A program made the translations under genes and the position numbers. 64,000 bases of DNA, from the NCBI RefSeq assembly GCF_000688455.1, contig NZ_JIAL01000001.1, positions 1,457,001 through 1,521,000 on the forward strand, read 5' to 3'. Shown here piece after piece: positions 33,622 through 42,244 of the stretch; the first letter of the stretch is position 1, and every line of letters starts with the position of its first letter. This DNA comes from Pseudacidobacterium ailaaui. Lineage in GTDB: Bacteria > Acidobacteriota > Terriglobia > Terriglobales > Acidobacteriaceae. The notes under the pieces are model-generated. The model made no database searches. It saw only the letters and a program-made list of their open reading frames with translations, and was not told the DNA's origin.

Positions 33622-34059
33622 ATGAAATTGCGTCGCCACAAATACTACGAGCTTCATACAGGCTGCTCCGTCGAGGCATGTTTGGAGGTCATTGGCGGAA
33701 AGTGGAAAGGCGTGATCCTTTATCATCTGATGACCGCCCCTTCGGGCGTTCTCCGCTTCAGTGAAATGCAAAGACTCAAGCCTGAACTCAGCCCTCGCAT
33801 CCTTACCGCACAACTCCGTGAACTCGAAGCCGATGGCGTCATCGTGCGCAAGGTCTATCCTGTTGTCCCTCCGCGTGTTGAGTATTCTCTGTCAAAGGCC
33901 GGAGAGTCGCTCCGCCCGCTGATCATGGCCATGCAAAAATGGGGCGATGCCTACCTTCTGCGCAGTCGTGCACCTTTGGGTCGCAATGCTGTTTCAGGCA
34001 AGGCCCCTCGTCAGAACGGGGTGAAGAAAGAAAAAATGCCTTTGCGCAATCAGCAATGA
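33622..34059 (+). CDS. HxlR-family winged-helix transcriptional regulator
   Basis: The 145-residue protein has the HxlR core: GCSVEACLEVIGGKWKGVILYHL, with the conserved N-terminal Cys that senses electrophiles in several members, then FSEMQRLKPELSPRILTAQLRELEADGVIVRKVYP and a C-terminal helix. A basic tail follows the domain. The start was placed at the ATG after the operator; the longer frame runs back across the OYE gene. It probably represses the divergent OYE gene until quinones or aldehydes modify the Cys. Confidence 0.92.
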   Translation: MKLRRHKYYELHTGCSVEACLEVIGGKWKGVILYHLMTAPSGVLRFSEMQRLKPELSPRILTAQLRELEADGVIVRKVYPVVPPRVEYSLSKAGESLRPLIMAMQKWGDAYLLRSRAPLGRNAVSGKAPRQNGVKKEKMPLRNQQ

Positions 34060-34109
34060 CGTACCTCTACTGGATGCCGGCTCCTCCGCATCTCTGTTTC
34101 TGCCAAAGG

Positions 34110-34140
34110 TTGCCCCGGGCGGGCAAAAAACTTTTCTTTT
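34110..34140 (+). terminator. Weak terminator after HxlR
   Basis: TTGCCC and GGGCAA pair around a 5-nt loop, followed by AAAAC and then a T-rich run. It lies 50 bp after the HxlR stop codon. The stem is only 6 bp, so the call is tentative. Confidence 0.4.
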
Positions 34141-34287
34141 CAGCTTCCAACCACGAGGCTCGCAACATCCTCAAAGAAAGCGTGTCACAACTACACGTGG
34201 GATGAGGGGACCCCACAGGAAGAAAGAAAGGCGCCAGGACGTTTCCTCGGAAGATCCACCGGCGAAGGATGCCTGGCAAGGTGCATT

Positions 34288-35364
34288 GTGAAAGCAAACG
34301 TAAAACGACTCCTTCAGATCTTTGTCCTCATCGTCTTCGCCGCAGGCCTCTCGGCCTCGGCCCGCGCACAGGTCAGTATCGGCATCTCGGTACGCATTGG
34401 TCCGCCGCCGCTTCCCGTCTACGAACAGCCATTCTGCCCCGGACCAAACTACATCTGGGTGCCCGGCTACTGGGCCTGGGACGGCTACGATTATTACTGG
34501 GTGCCTGGGACCTGGGTGCTTGCGCCGCAGCCCGGTTACCTCTGGACCCCCGGATACTGGGGTTGGAACGCCGGCTTTTATGTCTGGCATCCCGGATACT
34601 GGGGACCCCACATCGGCTTCTATGGCGGGATTAACTACGGTTACGGATACTTCGGCACAGGTTATGAGGGCGGTTACTGGCGTGGCGGTACCTTCTTCTA
34701 CAACACGGCCATCAATCGCGTGAATACGACCGTCATCCGGAATGTGTACGTGAACAAGACCGTCATCAACAATGTGAATGTCACCCGCGTCAGCTACAAC
34801 GGCGGACAGGGCGGCATCCAGGCGCGTCCGACGCCGCAGGAAATGGTGGCCGAGCGCGAACGTCACATCGGTCCTACCCAGGTCCAGCAGACCCATGCGC
34901 AGATGGCCCGCCAGGTGCCCGGCAACTTCTATAAGCAGAACCACGGCGCTCCGGTGGCCGCAGCTCTGGCCCGGCCCGCAACCTCGGTCAATGCTTTCCA
35001 CCGCGATGCGGTACCCGCGCGCAATGCCTCCATGCCGGCCAAGAACAACCACATGCAAATGAACCGGCCCGGCTACACGGCCACTCCGCAGAACCGTCCG
35101 CAGAACATGCAACGGCCGATGCAGCAGGCCAACCGCCCGCAGCCTGAGAACCGTCCGCAGAATTACCAGCAACATCCGCAGAGCTTCCCGCAACAGCACC
35201 AGGAAGTCCGGCCGGCTCCGCAGATGGAACGTCCTCAGCCCCAGACGAGGCCGCAGGAGTACCACCCGGCCCCGCAGCAGATGCATCCGGAGAACCGCCC
35301 GGCCCCCGAAGCCCGTCCTCAGCCTCATGACGAGCCCCACGGCGGAGGCAGGTTCGGCCGCTAA
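34288..35364 (+). CDS. YXWGXW-repeat exported protein with Pro/Gln-rich tail
   Basis: The 358-residue protein has a signal peptide (to about residue 28, ASARAQ) and a run of aromatic repeats such as YIWVPGYWAWDGYDYYW, GYLWTPGYWGW and YVWHPGYWG at about residues 52-110, which is the YXWGXW motif class. An Asn/Val-rich segment follows (NTTVIRNVYVNKTVINNVNV). The last 130 residues are low-complexity and rich in Pro, Gln, Asn, Arg and Met. The start is GTG with AAGG upstream. Such proteins are abundant in Acidobacteria and Planctomycetes and are probably surface or periplasmic; function is unknown. A terminator follows, facing the convergent dnaN gene. Confidence 0.85.
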   Translation: MKANVKRLLQIFVLIVFAAGLSASARAQVSIGISVRIGPPPLPVYEQPFCPGPNYIWVPGYWAWDGYDYYWVPGTWVLAPQPGYLWTPGYWGWNAGFYVWHPGYWGPHIGFYGGINYGYGYFGTGYEGGYWRGGTFFYNTAINRVNTTVIRNVYVNKTVINNVNVTRVSYNGGQGGIQARPTPQEMVAERERHIGPTQVQQTHAQMARQVPGNFYKQNHGAPVAAALARPATSVNAFHRDAVPARNASMPAKNNHMQMNRPGYTATPQNRPQNMQRPMQQANRPQPENRPQNYQQHPQSFPQQHQEVRPAPQMERPQPQTRPQEYHPAPQQMHPENRPAPEARPQPHDEPHGGGRFGR

Positions 35365-35382
35365 CATCCACCTGCAACAGAA

Positions 35383-35415
35383 AAGGCCCGGATTCGACCC
35401 CGGGCCTTCTTCTTG
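35383..35415 (+). terminator. Terminator after the YXWGXW gene
   Basis: AAGGCCCGG and CCGGGCCTT form a near-perfect stem with a short loop, followed by TCTTCTTGT. It lies 20 bp after the stop codon of the YXWGXW gene. Confidence 0.75.
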
Positions 35416-35480
35416 TCTGCAGTTTCCTTCTGACTGACTTCTTCTGAAAAATTTCCTTCTGACTTCTTTCCGATGTCCCC

Positions 35481-36650
35481 TCAGATCCTCATCGGCATAA
35501 TGATGTAACGATATTTGTATTCGTCCGATCCGTCTTCCGGACGCATCTGTCCGGCAGACTGGGCGTCTTTAAATTCCAGCCGGACCTCTCCTGTGTTGCC
35601 TACGGCCTTCAGAAAATCCAGCAGGTATGAGGAATTGAACCCGACCACCAAAGGATCAAAGTGGTATGGCGTCTCAATCACGTCTTCGGATTCTCCTGCA
35701 TCGGTCGATGAAGAGGAGATGCGCAGTTCGTTCTGCTCCAGCCGTATTTTGATGGCCCCGGAGCGCTCATCGGCAAACTGGGCCACACGCTGGATGGAGC
35801 TGGTCAGGTCCTCACTCCGCACCACGACAAATTTGTTGTTATCGCGCGGCATCACCGCCTCGTAATTCGGAAACTGACCTGTCAGCTTGCGGCTGGTCAG
35901 CGTGCGATGGCCGATGCGGAAGAACAGCGTCTGCTCATCATCAGCAAATTCCAGATACTCGTCTTCGCTCACGGACAGCAGCGATTGCAGCTCCTGCAGC
36001 GCCTTGCGCGGAATCAGCGTGCGCTTCTCGCCGCTGATATTGGAGAGTGTCTCTCCCGATTTCTCAATATGTGCCAGACGATGCCCGTCCGTCGCTACCA
36101 TGGTCAGGCTCTCCGCCTTGAGCACCAGCAAAGCGCCGTTCAATGTATAGCGTGATTCCTCATTCGAGATGGCGAAGATGGTCTTTGAAATAAGGTTTTT
36201 CAGGGAAGAAGTCGGAATCCGGGTCAGGCTTGTCTCGGGAAACTCCGGCACCTGCGGAAAATTGGCCCGCGCCATGCCCACCATTTTCGTATTGGAGCGG
36301 CCCGCGCGGATCTGCACCCAGTGGTTTTCCAGCAGCTTGATGGAGATATCACCGTCCCCCAGCAGCTTGATATAGTCATACAGCTTACGTGCTGGAATCG
36401 TGCAGGAACCAGGCTTCTTTACTTTGGCCGCGCACGAGGTCTTCATGCTCTGGTCCAGGTCAGTGCCCGTGATGGTGAGCCGGTCGTTGTCCGCCTCCAG
36501 CAGAAAGTTGGAAAGGATCGGAATCGTCGTCTTGCGCTCAACTACGCTCTGCGTTGCTGTAAGCTCGCGCAACAACTCCTGCCTGCTGACGCTGATCTCC
36601 ATCGCTCCCTGCGCTGTCTGTTTTTCCTGCTCCAAGCCTACGCCAGGCAT
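35481..36650 (-). CDS. dnaN: DNA polymerase III beta subunit (sliding clamp)
   Basis: The protein is the DnaN clamp, with three homologous domains. Its first domain reads MEISVSRQELLRELTATQSVVERKTTIPILSNFLLEA, and the C-terminus carries the canonical YIIMPMRI tail. It forms the ring that tethers the polymerase to DNA. Two starts are possible: the ATG at 36650, with a well-spaced AGGGGG, and an inner ATG at 36602, which gives the usual DnaN N-terminus. I used the outer one because of its ribosome binding site, though a 16-residue N-terminal extension is unusual. dnaN next to parAB and rsmG marks the chromosomal origin region. dnaA is not in this window. Confidence 0.96.
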   Translation of the reverse strand: MPGVGLEQEKQTAQGAMEISVSRQELLRELTATQSVVERKTTIPILSNFLLEADNDRLTITGTDLDQSMKTSCAAKVKKPGSCTIPARKLYDYIKLLGDGDISIKLLENHWVQIRAGRSNTKMVGMARANFPQVPEFPETSLTRIPTSSLKNLISKTIFAISNEESRYTLNGALLVLKAESLTMVATDGHRLAHIEKSGETLSNISGEKRTLIPRKALQELQSLLSVSEDEYLEFADDEQTLFFRIGHRTLTSRKLTGQFPNYEAVMPRDNNKFVVVRSEDLTSSIQRVAQFADERSGAIKIRLEQNELRISSSSTDAGESEDVIETPYHFDPLVVGFNSSYLLDFLKAVGNTGEVRLEFKDAQSAGQMRPEDGSDEYKYRYIIMPMRI

Positions 36651-37502
36651 ACTTTGCCCCCTTTAGGGATTTGCCTCAATTTACACTACTGCGCGCAAAA
36701 GAATGAAGCGCACAGCCCTTTGGCATTCATTCTATTGATAAACAGCTTGAATTGTATCTGCGGAAAAACTGGGGCTGCGGAGGAAAATTTTCTGCGGGTC
36801 CTCGATTGCGCTGCGGTGCGAGTAAGGCTTTGATGAAACAAAATGACAGTTTTAACCAGCAGCCGCAGCAGATGGCTGCGGAAATGTGGAAAGATGTCCC
36901 GAAATCAATCCCTACAGCGGCATCCATCGGTACCTGTTTTAGAAAACCCGTCCCGAAAAAACGCAAAACTTGGATGAACGGACAAAAACACGGCAAAGCG
37001 TACCGCAATCTCCGCAACTCACACAGCCCGCATGGAAAACCCGATGTGGAAAGCTGCGTCTCACCGTGGAAACTGCGTCCCCGTGCAAGCCGTACAGGGG
37101 TCTCATGCACACCAGAAATCCACGGTTGTCGCAAAATCCGCAGCTTCCACAGTGCCGCAATTTGCCAGCGCTTATTCTTGTTTTGGGTGGTGCAGAAAAA
37201 AGGCCGCAGCGCGCGGAAGGCAAGGATTGCAACCATCTGCTGCCGCCTTGGCGCAGAAGGTCAAAGGTGCAGCGCTGCTTCAAGAAAGATGCAGCGTTCC
37301 CTCTGTTTCTCTGCCAGGACCGGCCGGCTTTCTGTCTAGCGACAGAGGAACACGGCAGAAAAAAAAAGAGGAGGGCCCTGGGAAACAGCAAGCGCTGCTC
37401 GCGCAAAAAGACGTGTGTCTTTATGGGAGAAGATGAGGAGAGAGTCAGAACAGGCAAAAATACCGTATCGGGGTATGTTACCCACTGAGCGTGAAAGGAA
37501 AG
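36651..37502. other. Gene-free region between dnaN and parB: candidate replication origin
   Basis: No coding sequence is supported in these 850 bp; the many overlapping open frames have no resemblance to families and differ in composition from genes. DnaA-box-like words TGTGGAAAG occur twice (36885-36893 and 37045-37053), with CGTGGAAAC at 37065, CATGGAAAA at 37032 and CTTCCACAG at 37144. Sequence is AT-richer than in neighbouring genes, with TTGATAAACAGCTTGAATTG at about 36735. The location next to dnaN and parAB fits an oriC, but the boxes are imperfect matches to TTATCCACA. Other functions, such as unannotated RNA genes, are possible. Confidence 0.35.
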
Positions 37503-38420
37503 TCAGTGTACGCCCAGCATGTCAAGCAGCGTATCAAAGTCTTCCAGTCGCGAATATTCAATAATGACGCGGCCCCTGCCGTTCTTGTCTTCGATGGTGA
37601 CCTTCATGCCGAGGGCCCTCTGAAGCAGGTCGCGGGCCTCCCGGACATTCGGATCAAGAGGTTCTTTCACCTTTTCTTCTCTTTTTTTCTGCTGCTCAGG
37701 GGTGAGGATATTCTGGATATAGGTTTCCGTCTGCCGTACAGAAAGGGAGAGCGCAGTGATCTTCCGCGCGGCTTCCAGGATCGACTGGGGGTCTTCAAGC
37801 GCCAGAAGGGCGCGGGCGTGTCCAAAACTGAGCTGACCGTTCTCGACTTTCTCCTGGACCTCGGGAGGAAGACGAAGAAGTCGCAGGAAATTGGCAATGG
37901 TGGCACGGTCCTTGCCCGTGCAGAGCGCCATCTGCTCCTGTGTAAACCGGAACTCGCGGCCCAGCCGGTCGAAGGCGCGGGCCTGCTCCATGGGATTGAG
38001 GTCGCTGCGCTGGAGGTTTTCGACGATGGTCATCTGCATGGCCTGCTCGTCGGAGACCTGGCGCACAATGGCAGGAACTGTCTTTTTACCGGCCTTCTGT
38101 GAAGCCAGCCAGCGCCGTTCCCCGGCAATCAGCTGGAAGCGACCATCGGGCAAGGGGCGGACGACGATGGGCTGCACAACTCCAGTGGCGGCAATCGACT
38201 GCGCGAGCTCCGCCAGCTGCTGTTCGTCCACCTGGCTGCGCGTCTGGTAGGGATTGCGTTCAATATCGCCCACTGGAATTTCGCGCGGCTTTCCGGTGGC
38301 TTCTTCCACGGTCGGCACGGCGTCCTGCCCAGTGGGGGTCCCAGAGTGCAGGCGGGGCAGCAGAGACTCAAGCCCCTTGCCAAGGGCGCGGCGTTTGGGA
38401 GCGTCGGTGGTTGTGCTCAT
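37503..38420 (-). CDS. parB: Chromosome partitioning protein ParB
   Basis: The 305-residue protein begins with the ParA-stimulating N-terminus rich in Arg-Lys (KRRALGKGLESLLPRL). The CTP-binding ParB/Srx fold contains GERRWLASQKAG and IVENLQRSDLNPMEQARAF, and the HTH (FTQEQMALCTGKDRATIANFLRLLRLP) recognises parS. A C-terminal dimerisation domain follows (VTIEDKNGRGRVIIEYSRLEDFDTLL). It loads at parS and spreads as a CTP-dependent clamp. The gene lies 48 bp after parA on the same strand. Seven parS sites occur upstream of parA. Confidence 0.97.
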   Translation of the reverse strand: MSTTTDAPKRRALGKGLESLLPRLHSGTPTGQDAVPTVEEATGKPREIPVGDIERNPYQTRSQVDEQQLAELAQSIAATGVVQPIVVRPLPDGRFQLIAGERRWLASQKAGKKTVPAIVRQVSDEQAMQMTIVENLQRSDLNPMEQARAFDRLGREFRFTQEQMALCTGKDRATIANFLRLLRLPPEVQEKVENGQLSFGHARALLALEDPQSILEAARKITALSLSVRQTETYIQNILTPEQQKKREEKVKEPLDPNVREARDLLQRALGMKVTIEDKNGRGRVIIEYSRLEDFDTLLDMLGVH

Positions 38421-38468
38421 CTTTGTGACCTCAGGATAGGATTTTCGCGAAAGCAGACGGGCCGGCCC

Positions 38469-39314
38469 TTACGCATACGGCCAGAAGCGCACCTCTTTTT
38501 TCTCTCGTTTGGCACCCGCATCTTTTCGTTCTCTGGCGCGAGGGCTTTCCATGCCGTTCCTTTGCAGGATCTCCTCGGCCAGGTTGCGATAGCTTTCTGC
38601 TCCGCGCGAGCGCTCGTCATATAACAGGACCGGCTTGCCATAGCTGGGGGCCTCGGCCAGGCGCACATTGCGGGGAATGGCTGTCTTGAGCAGCTTGTCC
38701 TTAAAAAATTCGCGCAGATTTTCGGTGACCTGTTGGGCCAGATTGGTGCGGTCATCATACATGGTGAGCAGGACACCTTCAATTTCAAGCTTCGGATTGA
38801 GGCCTGCCTTGACACGTTCGAGCGTCTGCATCAGCTCACTGATGCCTTCGAGAGCGAAATATTCAGCCTGCATAGGCACCAGGAGAGCATCGGCGGCAAC
38901 CAGAGCATTCAGCGTCAGAAGGTCAAGCGCCGGAGGACAATCCAGGACCACGAAGTCGTACTGGTCTCGGACCGGAGCCAATGCTGTTTTCAGGCGGTCT
39001 GAGCGGTTGTCCTGCTGCACCAGCTCGACATTGGCCCCAATCAGGTTCTTGCTGGAGGGGACCAACTTCAGCGTCTCGATCTCTGTCGGCAGCAAGGCGT
39101 CGGCCAAGTCTGCCTCGCCCAGGAGAATGTCATAAGTGGATTTTCGCTCCTCATTCCGGGCAAAGCCATAACCACCAGTGGAGTTGGCCTGCGGGTCGCA
39201 GTCAATCAGAAGGCACCGAAGGCCTTCCAGGGCAAGCGCGGCCGCAAGATTGATTGCAGTGGTGGTTTTGCCGACCCCGCCCTTCTGGTTCACAACCGCC
39301 AGTACTTTTCCCAT
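38469..39314 (-). CDS. parA: Chromosome partitioning ATPase ParA (Soj)
   Basis: The protein opens MGKVLAVVNQKGGVGKTTTAINLA with the deviant Walker A motif that has the signature Lys (KGGVGKT), followed by LLIDCDPQANSTGGYG (Walker A'), and FVVLDCPPALDLLTLNAL (Walker B). The 281 residues include a lysine- and arginine-rich C-terminal extension. It binds non-specific DNA as an ATP dimer and is released by ParB bound at parS, which moves the origin region. It is the first gene of the parAB operon. The gap to rsmG upstream contains the parS cluster. Confidence 0.97.
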   Translation of the reverse strand: MGKVLAVVNQKGGVGKTTTAINLAAALALEGLRCLLIDCDPQANSTGGYGFARNEERKSTYDILLGEADLADALLPTEIETLKLVPSSKNLIGANVELVQQDNRSDRLKTALAPVRDQYDFVVLDCPPALDLLTLNALVAADALLVPMQAEYFALEGISELMQTLERVKAGLNPKLEIEGVLLTMYDDRTNLAQQVTENLREFFKDKLLKTAIPRNVRLAEAPSYGKPVLLYDERSRGAESYRNLAEEILQRNGMESPRARERKDAGAKREKKEVRFWPYA

Positions 39315-39515
39315 GACACCTTTGGGAAAAGACTAATGGCTGGGGGTGGAGAAGTTCAATCTCAGCCGCTGTGAAGAACTGGTACCAAATTGTGGAAGAC
39401 TGAGGGGAGCGTCCAGGAAGAACCTTGTAAATTCATGAAAATAAATTAGATAAATGCCAAATTTTGAGGTCGCCAGGTTTTAGCAACCATTTGGGACCGG
39501 TGGAAAACTTCTGAG

Positions 39516-39531
39516 TGTTCCACGTGGAACA
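39516..39531. other. parS: parS site 1
   Basis: TGTTCCACGTGGAACA, perfect palindrome, no further symmetric flank. Confidence 0.95.
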
Positions 39532-39620
39532 ATGCCGCTATTTGCATCTCCCTGCGTGCGGGTTTCCTCGTGCCAGAAGGTTTTCAAAGCTGCCTGGGCC
39601 GGTCCTAATCAGGGCGAAAA

Positions 39621-39636
39621 TGTTCCACGTGGAACA
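39621..39636. other. parS: parS site 2
   Basis: Same 16-bp palindrome; symmetric flank extends to AAAATG and CATTTT. Confidence 0.95.
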
Positions 39637-39690
39637 TTTTGAGTGTATTACGCGGGGCGATGATCTGGAAGGCAATTCTTAGTTCCCGAG

Positions 39691-39706
39691 TGTTCCACGT
39701 GGAACA
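39691..39706. other. parS: parS site 3
   Basis: Same 16-bp palindrome; symmetric flank CGAG and CTCG gives 24 bp in total. Confidence 0.95.
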
Positions 39707-39763
39707 CTCGAAATGCCAAATCGGAGACCAAGGCGTTCTGTTTTAGCGAAGAAAAGGCAAAAT

Positions 39764-39779
39764 TGTTCCACGTGGAACA
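39764..39779. other. parS: parS site 4
   Basis: Same 16-bp palindrome inside a 28-bp perfect palindrome (39758-39785). Its 30-bp surroundings (39754-39783) are identical to those of site 7. Confidence 0.95.
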
Positions 39780-39892
39780 ATTTTGGCCCTCTTAGGAAGG
39801 TCCAGAGGGAATTTCGTTAAGTCTTGGAGTGTCTACGAAAGGGAAAGGGTTTGCCAGGGACACCTTGCTCACATCCGATGGCCTCATGGGAT

Positions 39893-39908
39893 TGTTCCAC
39901 GTGGAACA
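39893..39908. other. parS: parS site 5
   Basis: Same 16-bp palindrome; symmetric flank AT on both sides, 20 bp in total. Confidence 0.95.
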
Positions 39909-39952
39909 ATCCGCTGGCGCTTCGCGGCCCCAAAATCTTTGCAGCGCAGAAA

Positions 39953-39968
39953 TGTTCCACGTGGAACA
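39953..39968. other. parS: parS site 6
   Basis: Same 16-bp palindrome within a 22-bp palindrome (39950-39971). Confidence 0.95.
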
Positions 39969-40067
39969 TTTTCTGAGGGCAAGCTGGGTTGTTTCCATGG
40001 AAATGCTCGCGGAGGTCTTTCCCTCCTACAGCTTTTCTGTGGCCGCGCGGCAAAGAGAAGGCAAAAT

Positions 40068-40083
40068 TGTTCCACGTGGAACA
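40068..40083. other. parS: parS site 7
   Basis: Same 16-bp palindrome, 3 bp beyond the stop codon of rsmG; its 30-bp surroundings (40058-40087) repeat those of site 4, so a local duplication produced one of them. Confidence 0.95.
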
Positions 40084-40086
40084 ATT

Positions 40087-40689
40087 TCAGGGCTTTCGTC
40101 CTAACAGAAGTACACGCTGCTCCGATCCCGGAAGCGAAATGAATCTATCCCAGGCGATTTCGGGTAACAAGTCCTTGAGCTTTTGTGCGGCAGACAAGGT
40201 CGTCATCGGGGCCAGCCACCCTCCGGGGGCCACTTTATCGGCTGCCAGCCGACAGGCATCCTCCATTTTGTCGACTGCCCGGAGAGTGACCGCGTCCCAT
40301 TTCCTCTCAAGGGCCTCGACCCGGCCAGCATGGACCTCGGCATTGGAGAGTTCCAGGGTCCGGACGGTTTCCCGAAGAAATGCCGCCTTTTTGTTCTGGG
40401 ATTCTGCCAGAGTCACGCGAAGCTCCGGGCGGCATAGGGCCATGGGCACCCCGGGAAACCCGGCCCCAGAGCCAAAATCCAGAAGCGTAGGAATGCCTGC
40501 GGGCAAAGAACGCGCGGCTGCAATGCACTCGGCAAAGTGCCGCTGTACGATTTCCTGCGGAGTACGGACAGCGGTGAGGTTCAGGCGGGCATTCCACTTC
40601 ATCAGCAGGTCGAGATAGGCCCCAAAACGGGCGAGCACCTCAGGAGGCAGCGATCCAACGCCGGTCTTTTGAAGGACTTCCTGGATCAT
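40087..40689 (-). CDS. rsmG: 16S rRNA (guanine-N7)-methyltransferase RsmG (GidB)
   Basis: The 200-residue protein has the RsmG pattern: YLDLLMKWNARLNLTAVR near residue 30, LLDFGSGAGFPGVPMAL (SAM motif I), and VTLAESQNKKAAFLRE. It methylates G527 (E. coli numbering) in the 530 loop of 16S rRNA. The start overlaps the preceding peptidase stop as ATGA, so the two are translationally coupled. It is the last gene of the folC operon. rsmG beside parAB is a long-conserved origin-proximal arrangement. Confidence 0.95.
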   Translation of the reverse strand: MIQEVLQKTGVGSLPPEVLARFGAYLDLLMKWNARLNLTAVRTPQEIVQRHFAECIAAARSLPAGIPTLLDFGSGAGFPGVPMALCRPELRVTLAESQNKKAAFLRETVRTLELSNAEVHAGRVEALERKWDAVTLRAVDKMEDACRLAADKVAPGGWLAPMTTLSAAQKLKDLLPEIAWDRFISLPGSEQRVLLLGRKP

Positions 40690-41423
40690 CGCGCGATCGA
40701 TTCCCGAACCTCGCGCGGCCTCCATGCGCGGGCAGCATCCACAAAAGCAGCAAAGATGGCCCGGGACTCGGCCTTCTGCTCAAAGCTCCGCTCCGGATGC
40801 CATTGCACACCCAGAACATAGTGGCTGCCCCGCTGCTCGACCGCTTCAATGGTCCCGTCGGGCGCCATGGCGATGACCTCCAGGCCATCCCCCGGCACGG
40901 CGATGGCCTGGTGATGACTGCTATTTACGGCGAGGGTCTGAGGAAGTCCTGCCAGACGCTGGGCCCCTGCTGCAATTTCGACCGGATGGGCTTCCAGGAC
41001 TTCACGTCCTGCCTTGTGCTGGACCGCGGTTGCCAGATGCTGAACCAGGGTCCCGCCTTTCCAAACATTCAGAGATTGTGTCCCGTAGCAGATGCCCAGA
41101 AGGGGTTTGTGCAGATGAAAGGCATCCTGAAGCAGCAGCTCATCTATGGCTTCCCGGGCCGGGTCTGCTGCGGCGCACTCCGGAACAGGGCTTTGCCCGT
41201 ATTTCTGCGGATTCAGGTCGGCCGGACTTCCTGGCAGCAGGACGCCGGAGCAGGAAAACACCAGATTGGCCACCTCGGCTGGCGGGGCAAGCAGGGAAAT
41301 TCGCACGGGAAGTCCTCCAGCGGCCTCGACGGCGTGGGCATATTGCGGCCAGCTCCGCTGGTTGTATTCCAGCTGTGTGGAGTTCGGCTCCGGGATGGCG
41401 ATGCGCGGACGGTCCTGGTTCAT
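40686..41423 (-). CDS. Class I glutamine amidotransferase-like peptidase (C26, PuuD-like)
   Basis: The 245-residue protein has the C26 active site: Cys in LLGICYGTQSLNV, the SSHHQAI motif, and the catalytic His-Glu in GVQWHPERS. The N-terminus PRIAIPEP and WPQYAHAVEAAGG fit the gamma-glutamyl-GABA hydrolase group. The family cleaves gamma-glutamyl amides. In this position, between an acyltransferase and rsmG and after folC, a role in gamma-glutamyl chain turnover is possible but unproven. Starts and stops overlap by 4 nt on both sides. Confidence 0.88.
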   Translation of the reverse strand: MNQDRPRIAIPEPNSTQLEYNQRSWPQYAHAVEAAGGLPVRISLLAPPAEVANLVFSCSGVLLPGSPADLNPQKYGQSPVPECAAADPAREAIDELLLQDAFHLHKPLLGICYGTQSLNVWKGGTLVQHLATAVQHKAGREVLEAHPVEIAAGAQRLAGLPQTLAVNSSHHQAIAVPGDGLEVIAMAPDGTIEAVEQRGSHYVLGVQWHPERSFEQKAESRAIFAAFVDAARAWRPREVRESIAR

Positions 41424-42244
41424 ACAATGCTCTCCGGCGAGGGAGACAGTTCTTCCAGTGAGGGCTGCGCGGGTTCCCGCAAATAGGAGTGCGCATAATA
41501 AAGATGCGCAATTTTGTCCCGGAGCCGCTGGGTAAGCTGTTCAAGGTCACGCATGGAGTAAGACGACGTGTCGATCGGCTCGCCAATGGCCAGGGTGACA
41601 GGAACAGGATAAAACTGTCCTGTGTGGACAGGCAAAAGCTCATGCGTACCGACCAGGGCCATGGGGACGATGGGGACCTGCGCGCGCAGCGCCATGAAGG
41701 CTGGTCCATTTAGAAAAGGTTGGAGGTGGCCATCTTCACTGCGGCCCCCCTCGGGGAAGATAAACAGAGGCATTCCGGACTTCAGTGTTTTGACCGCGCT
41801 GCCCAGGCTTGCAATTGAGGCCCGCGGATTGTCCACGTTCACGGCCACCTGCCCGGAGCGCCGCAGGTGCCAGCCGATAAAAGGCAGCTTCCAGAGGTCA
41901 TGCCGCGCCACAATCCGGAATTGAAAAGGAAGCGAGCTGAAGATGACCGGCGTGTCCATGTAAGAGAGATGATTGCAGGCATACACGGCAACAGGATGCC
42001 TGCGCAGATGTTCCGCTCCGACGACGGTGACGGGCACCGCGCTGATCCAGACCGAGACACGCGCCCAAAGCTGCGCAATCCTGTGCTGGAGGCGGCCATG
42101 CTTTTCAAACAGGGAAGCAAGGAGGGAAAGACTACCGAAAAACGCCGTTGCAGCAAAAAAAGCGGGTGCCTGCACACAGTTGGAAAAAAGGCGGTTGATG
42201 AGGGGCAGTTTTCGGGGCCGAGGGCCAAGAGGATGGACGATCAC
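41420..42244 (-). CDS. 1-acyl-sn-glycerol-3-phosphate acyltransferase (PlsC type)
   Basis: The 274-residue protein has the PlsC motifs NHLSYMDTP (the HX4D site), FPEGGRSEDG and VPIVPMALVGTHELLP, with hydrophobic segments near the N-terminus that anchor it to the membrane (PAFFAATAFFGSLSLLASLF). It transfers an acyl chain to lysophosphatidic acid in phospholipid synthesis. The start is GTG within the folC stop (GTGA overlap). A paralogous role, such as an ornithine-lipid acyltransferase, cannot be excluded. Confidence 0.87.
   Translation of the reverse strand: MIVHPLGPRPRKLPLINRLFSNCVQAPAFFAATAFFGSLSLLASLFEKHGRLQHRIAQLWARVSVWISAVPVTVVGAEHLRRHPVAVYACNHLSYMDTPVIFSSLPFQFRIVARHDLWKLPFIGWHLRRSGQVAVNVDNPRASIASLGSAVKTLKSGMPLFIFPEGGRSEDGHLQPFLNGPAFMALRAQVPIVPMALVGTHELLPVHTGQFYPVPVTLAIGEPIDTSSYSMRDLEQLTQRLRDKIAHLYYAHSYLREPAQPSLEELSPSPESIV

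Larger units (their letters stand above)
39315..40086. other. parS cluster region between parA and rsmG
   Basis: This 770-bp stretch holds no gene but seven exact copies of the 16-bp palindrome TGTTCCACGTGGAACA. Spacings between starts are 105, 70, 73, 129, 60 and 115 bp, so they are not phased. Open frames of 60-120 codons in the region exist only because the palindrome encodes FHVEQ/VPRGT-like words in several frames. The core agrees with the conserved bacterial parS consensus (TGTTNCACGTGNAACA). The parA promoter must be in the leftmost part. Confidence 0.9.

Noticed and set aside
36752-37488. Long overlapping frames in the dnaN-parB gap (up to about 195 codons, both strands)
   Set aside because: Composition is Ser/Arg/Lys/Cys-rich without domains, frames overlap on both strands, and nothing resembles a protein family.
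39783-40142. Several 60-120 codon frames in the parS region
   Set aside because: They arise from repeated palindromes and lack ribosome binding sites and conservation.
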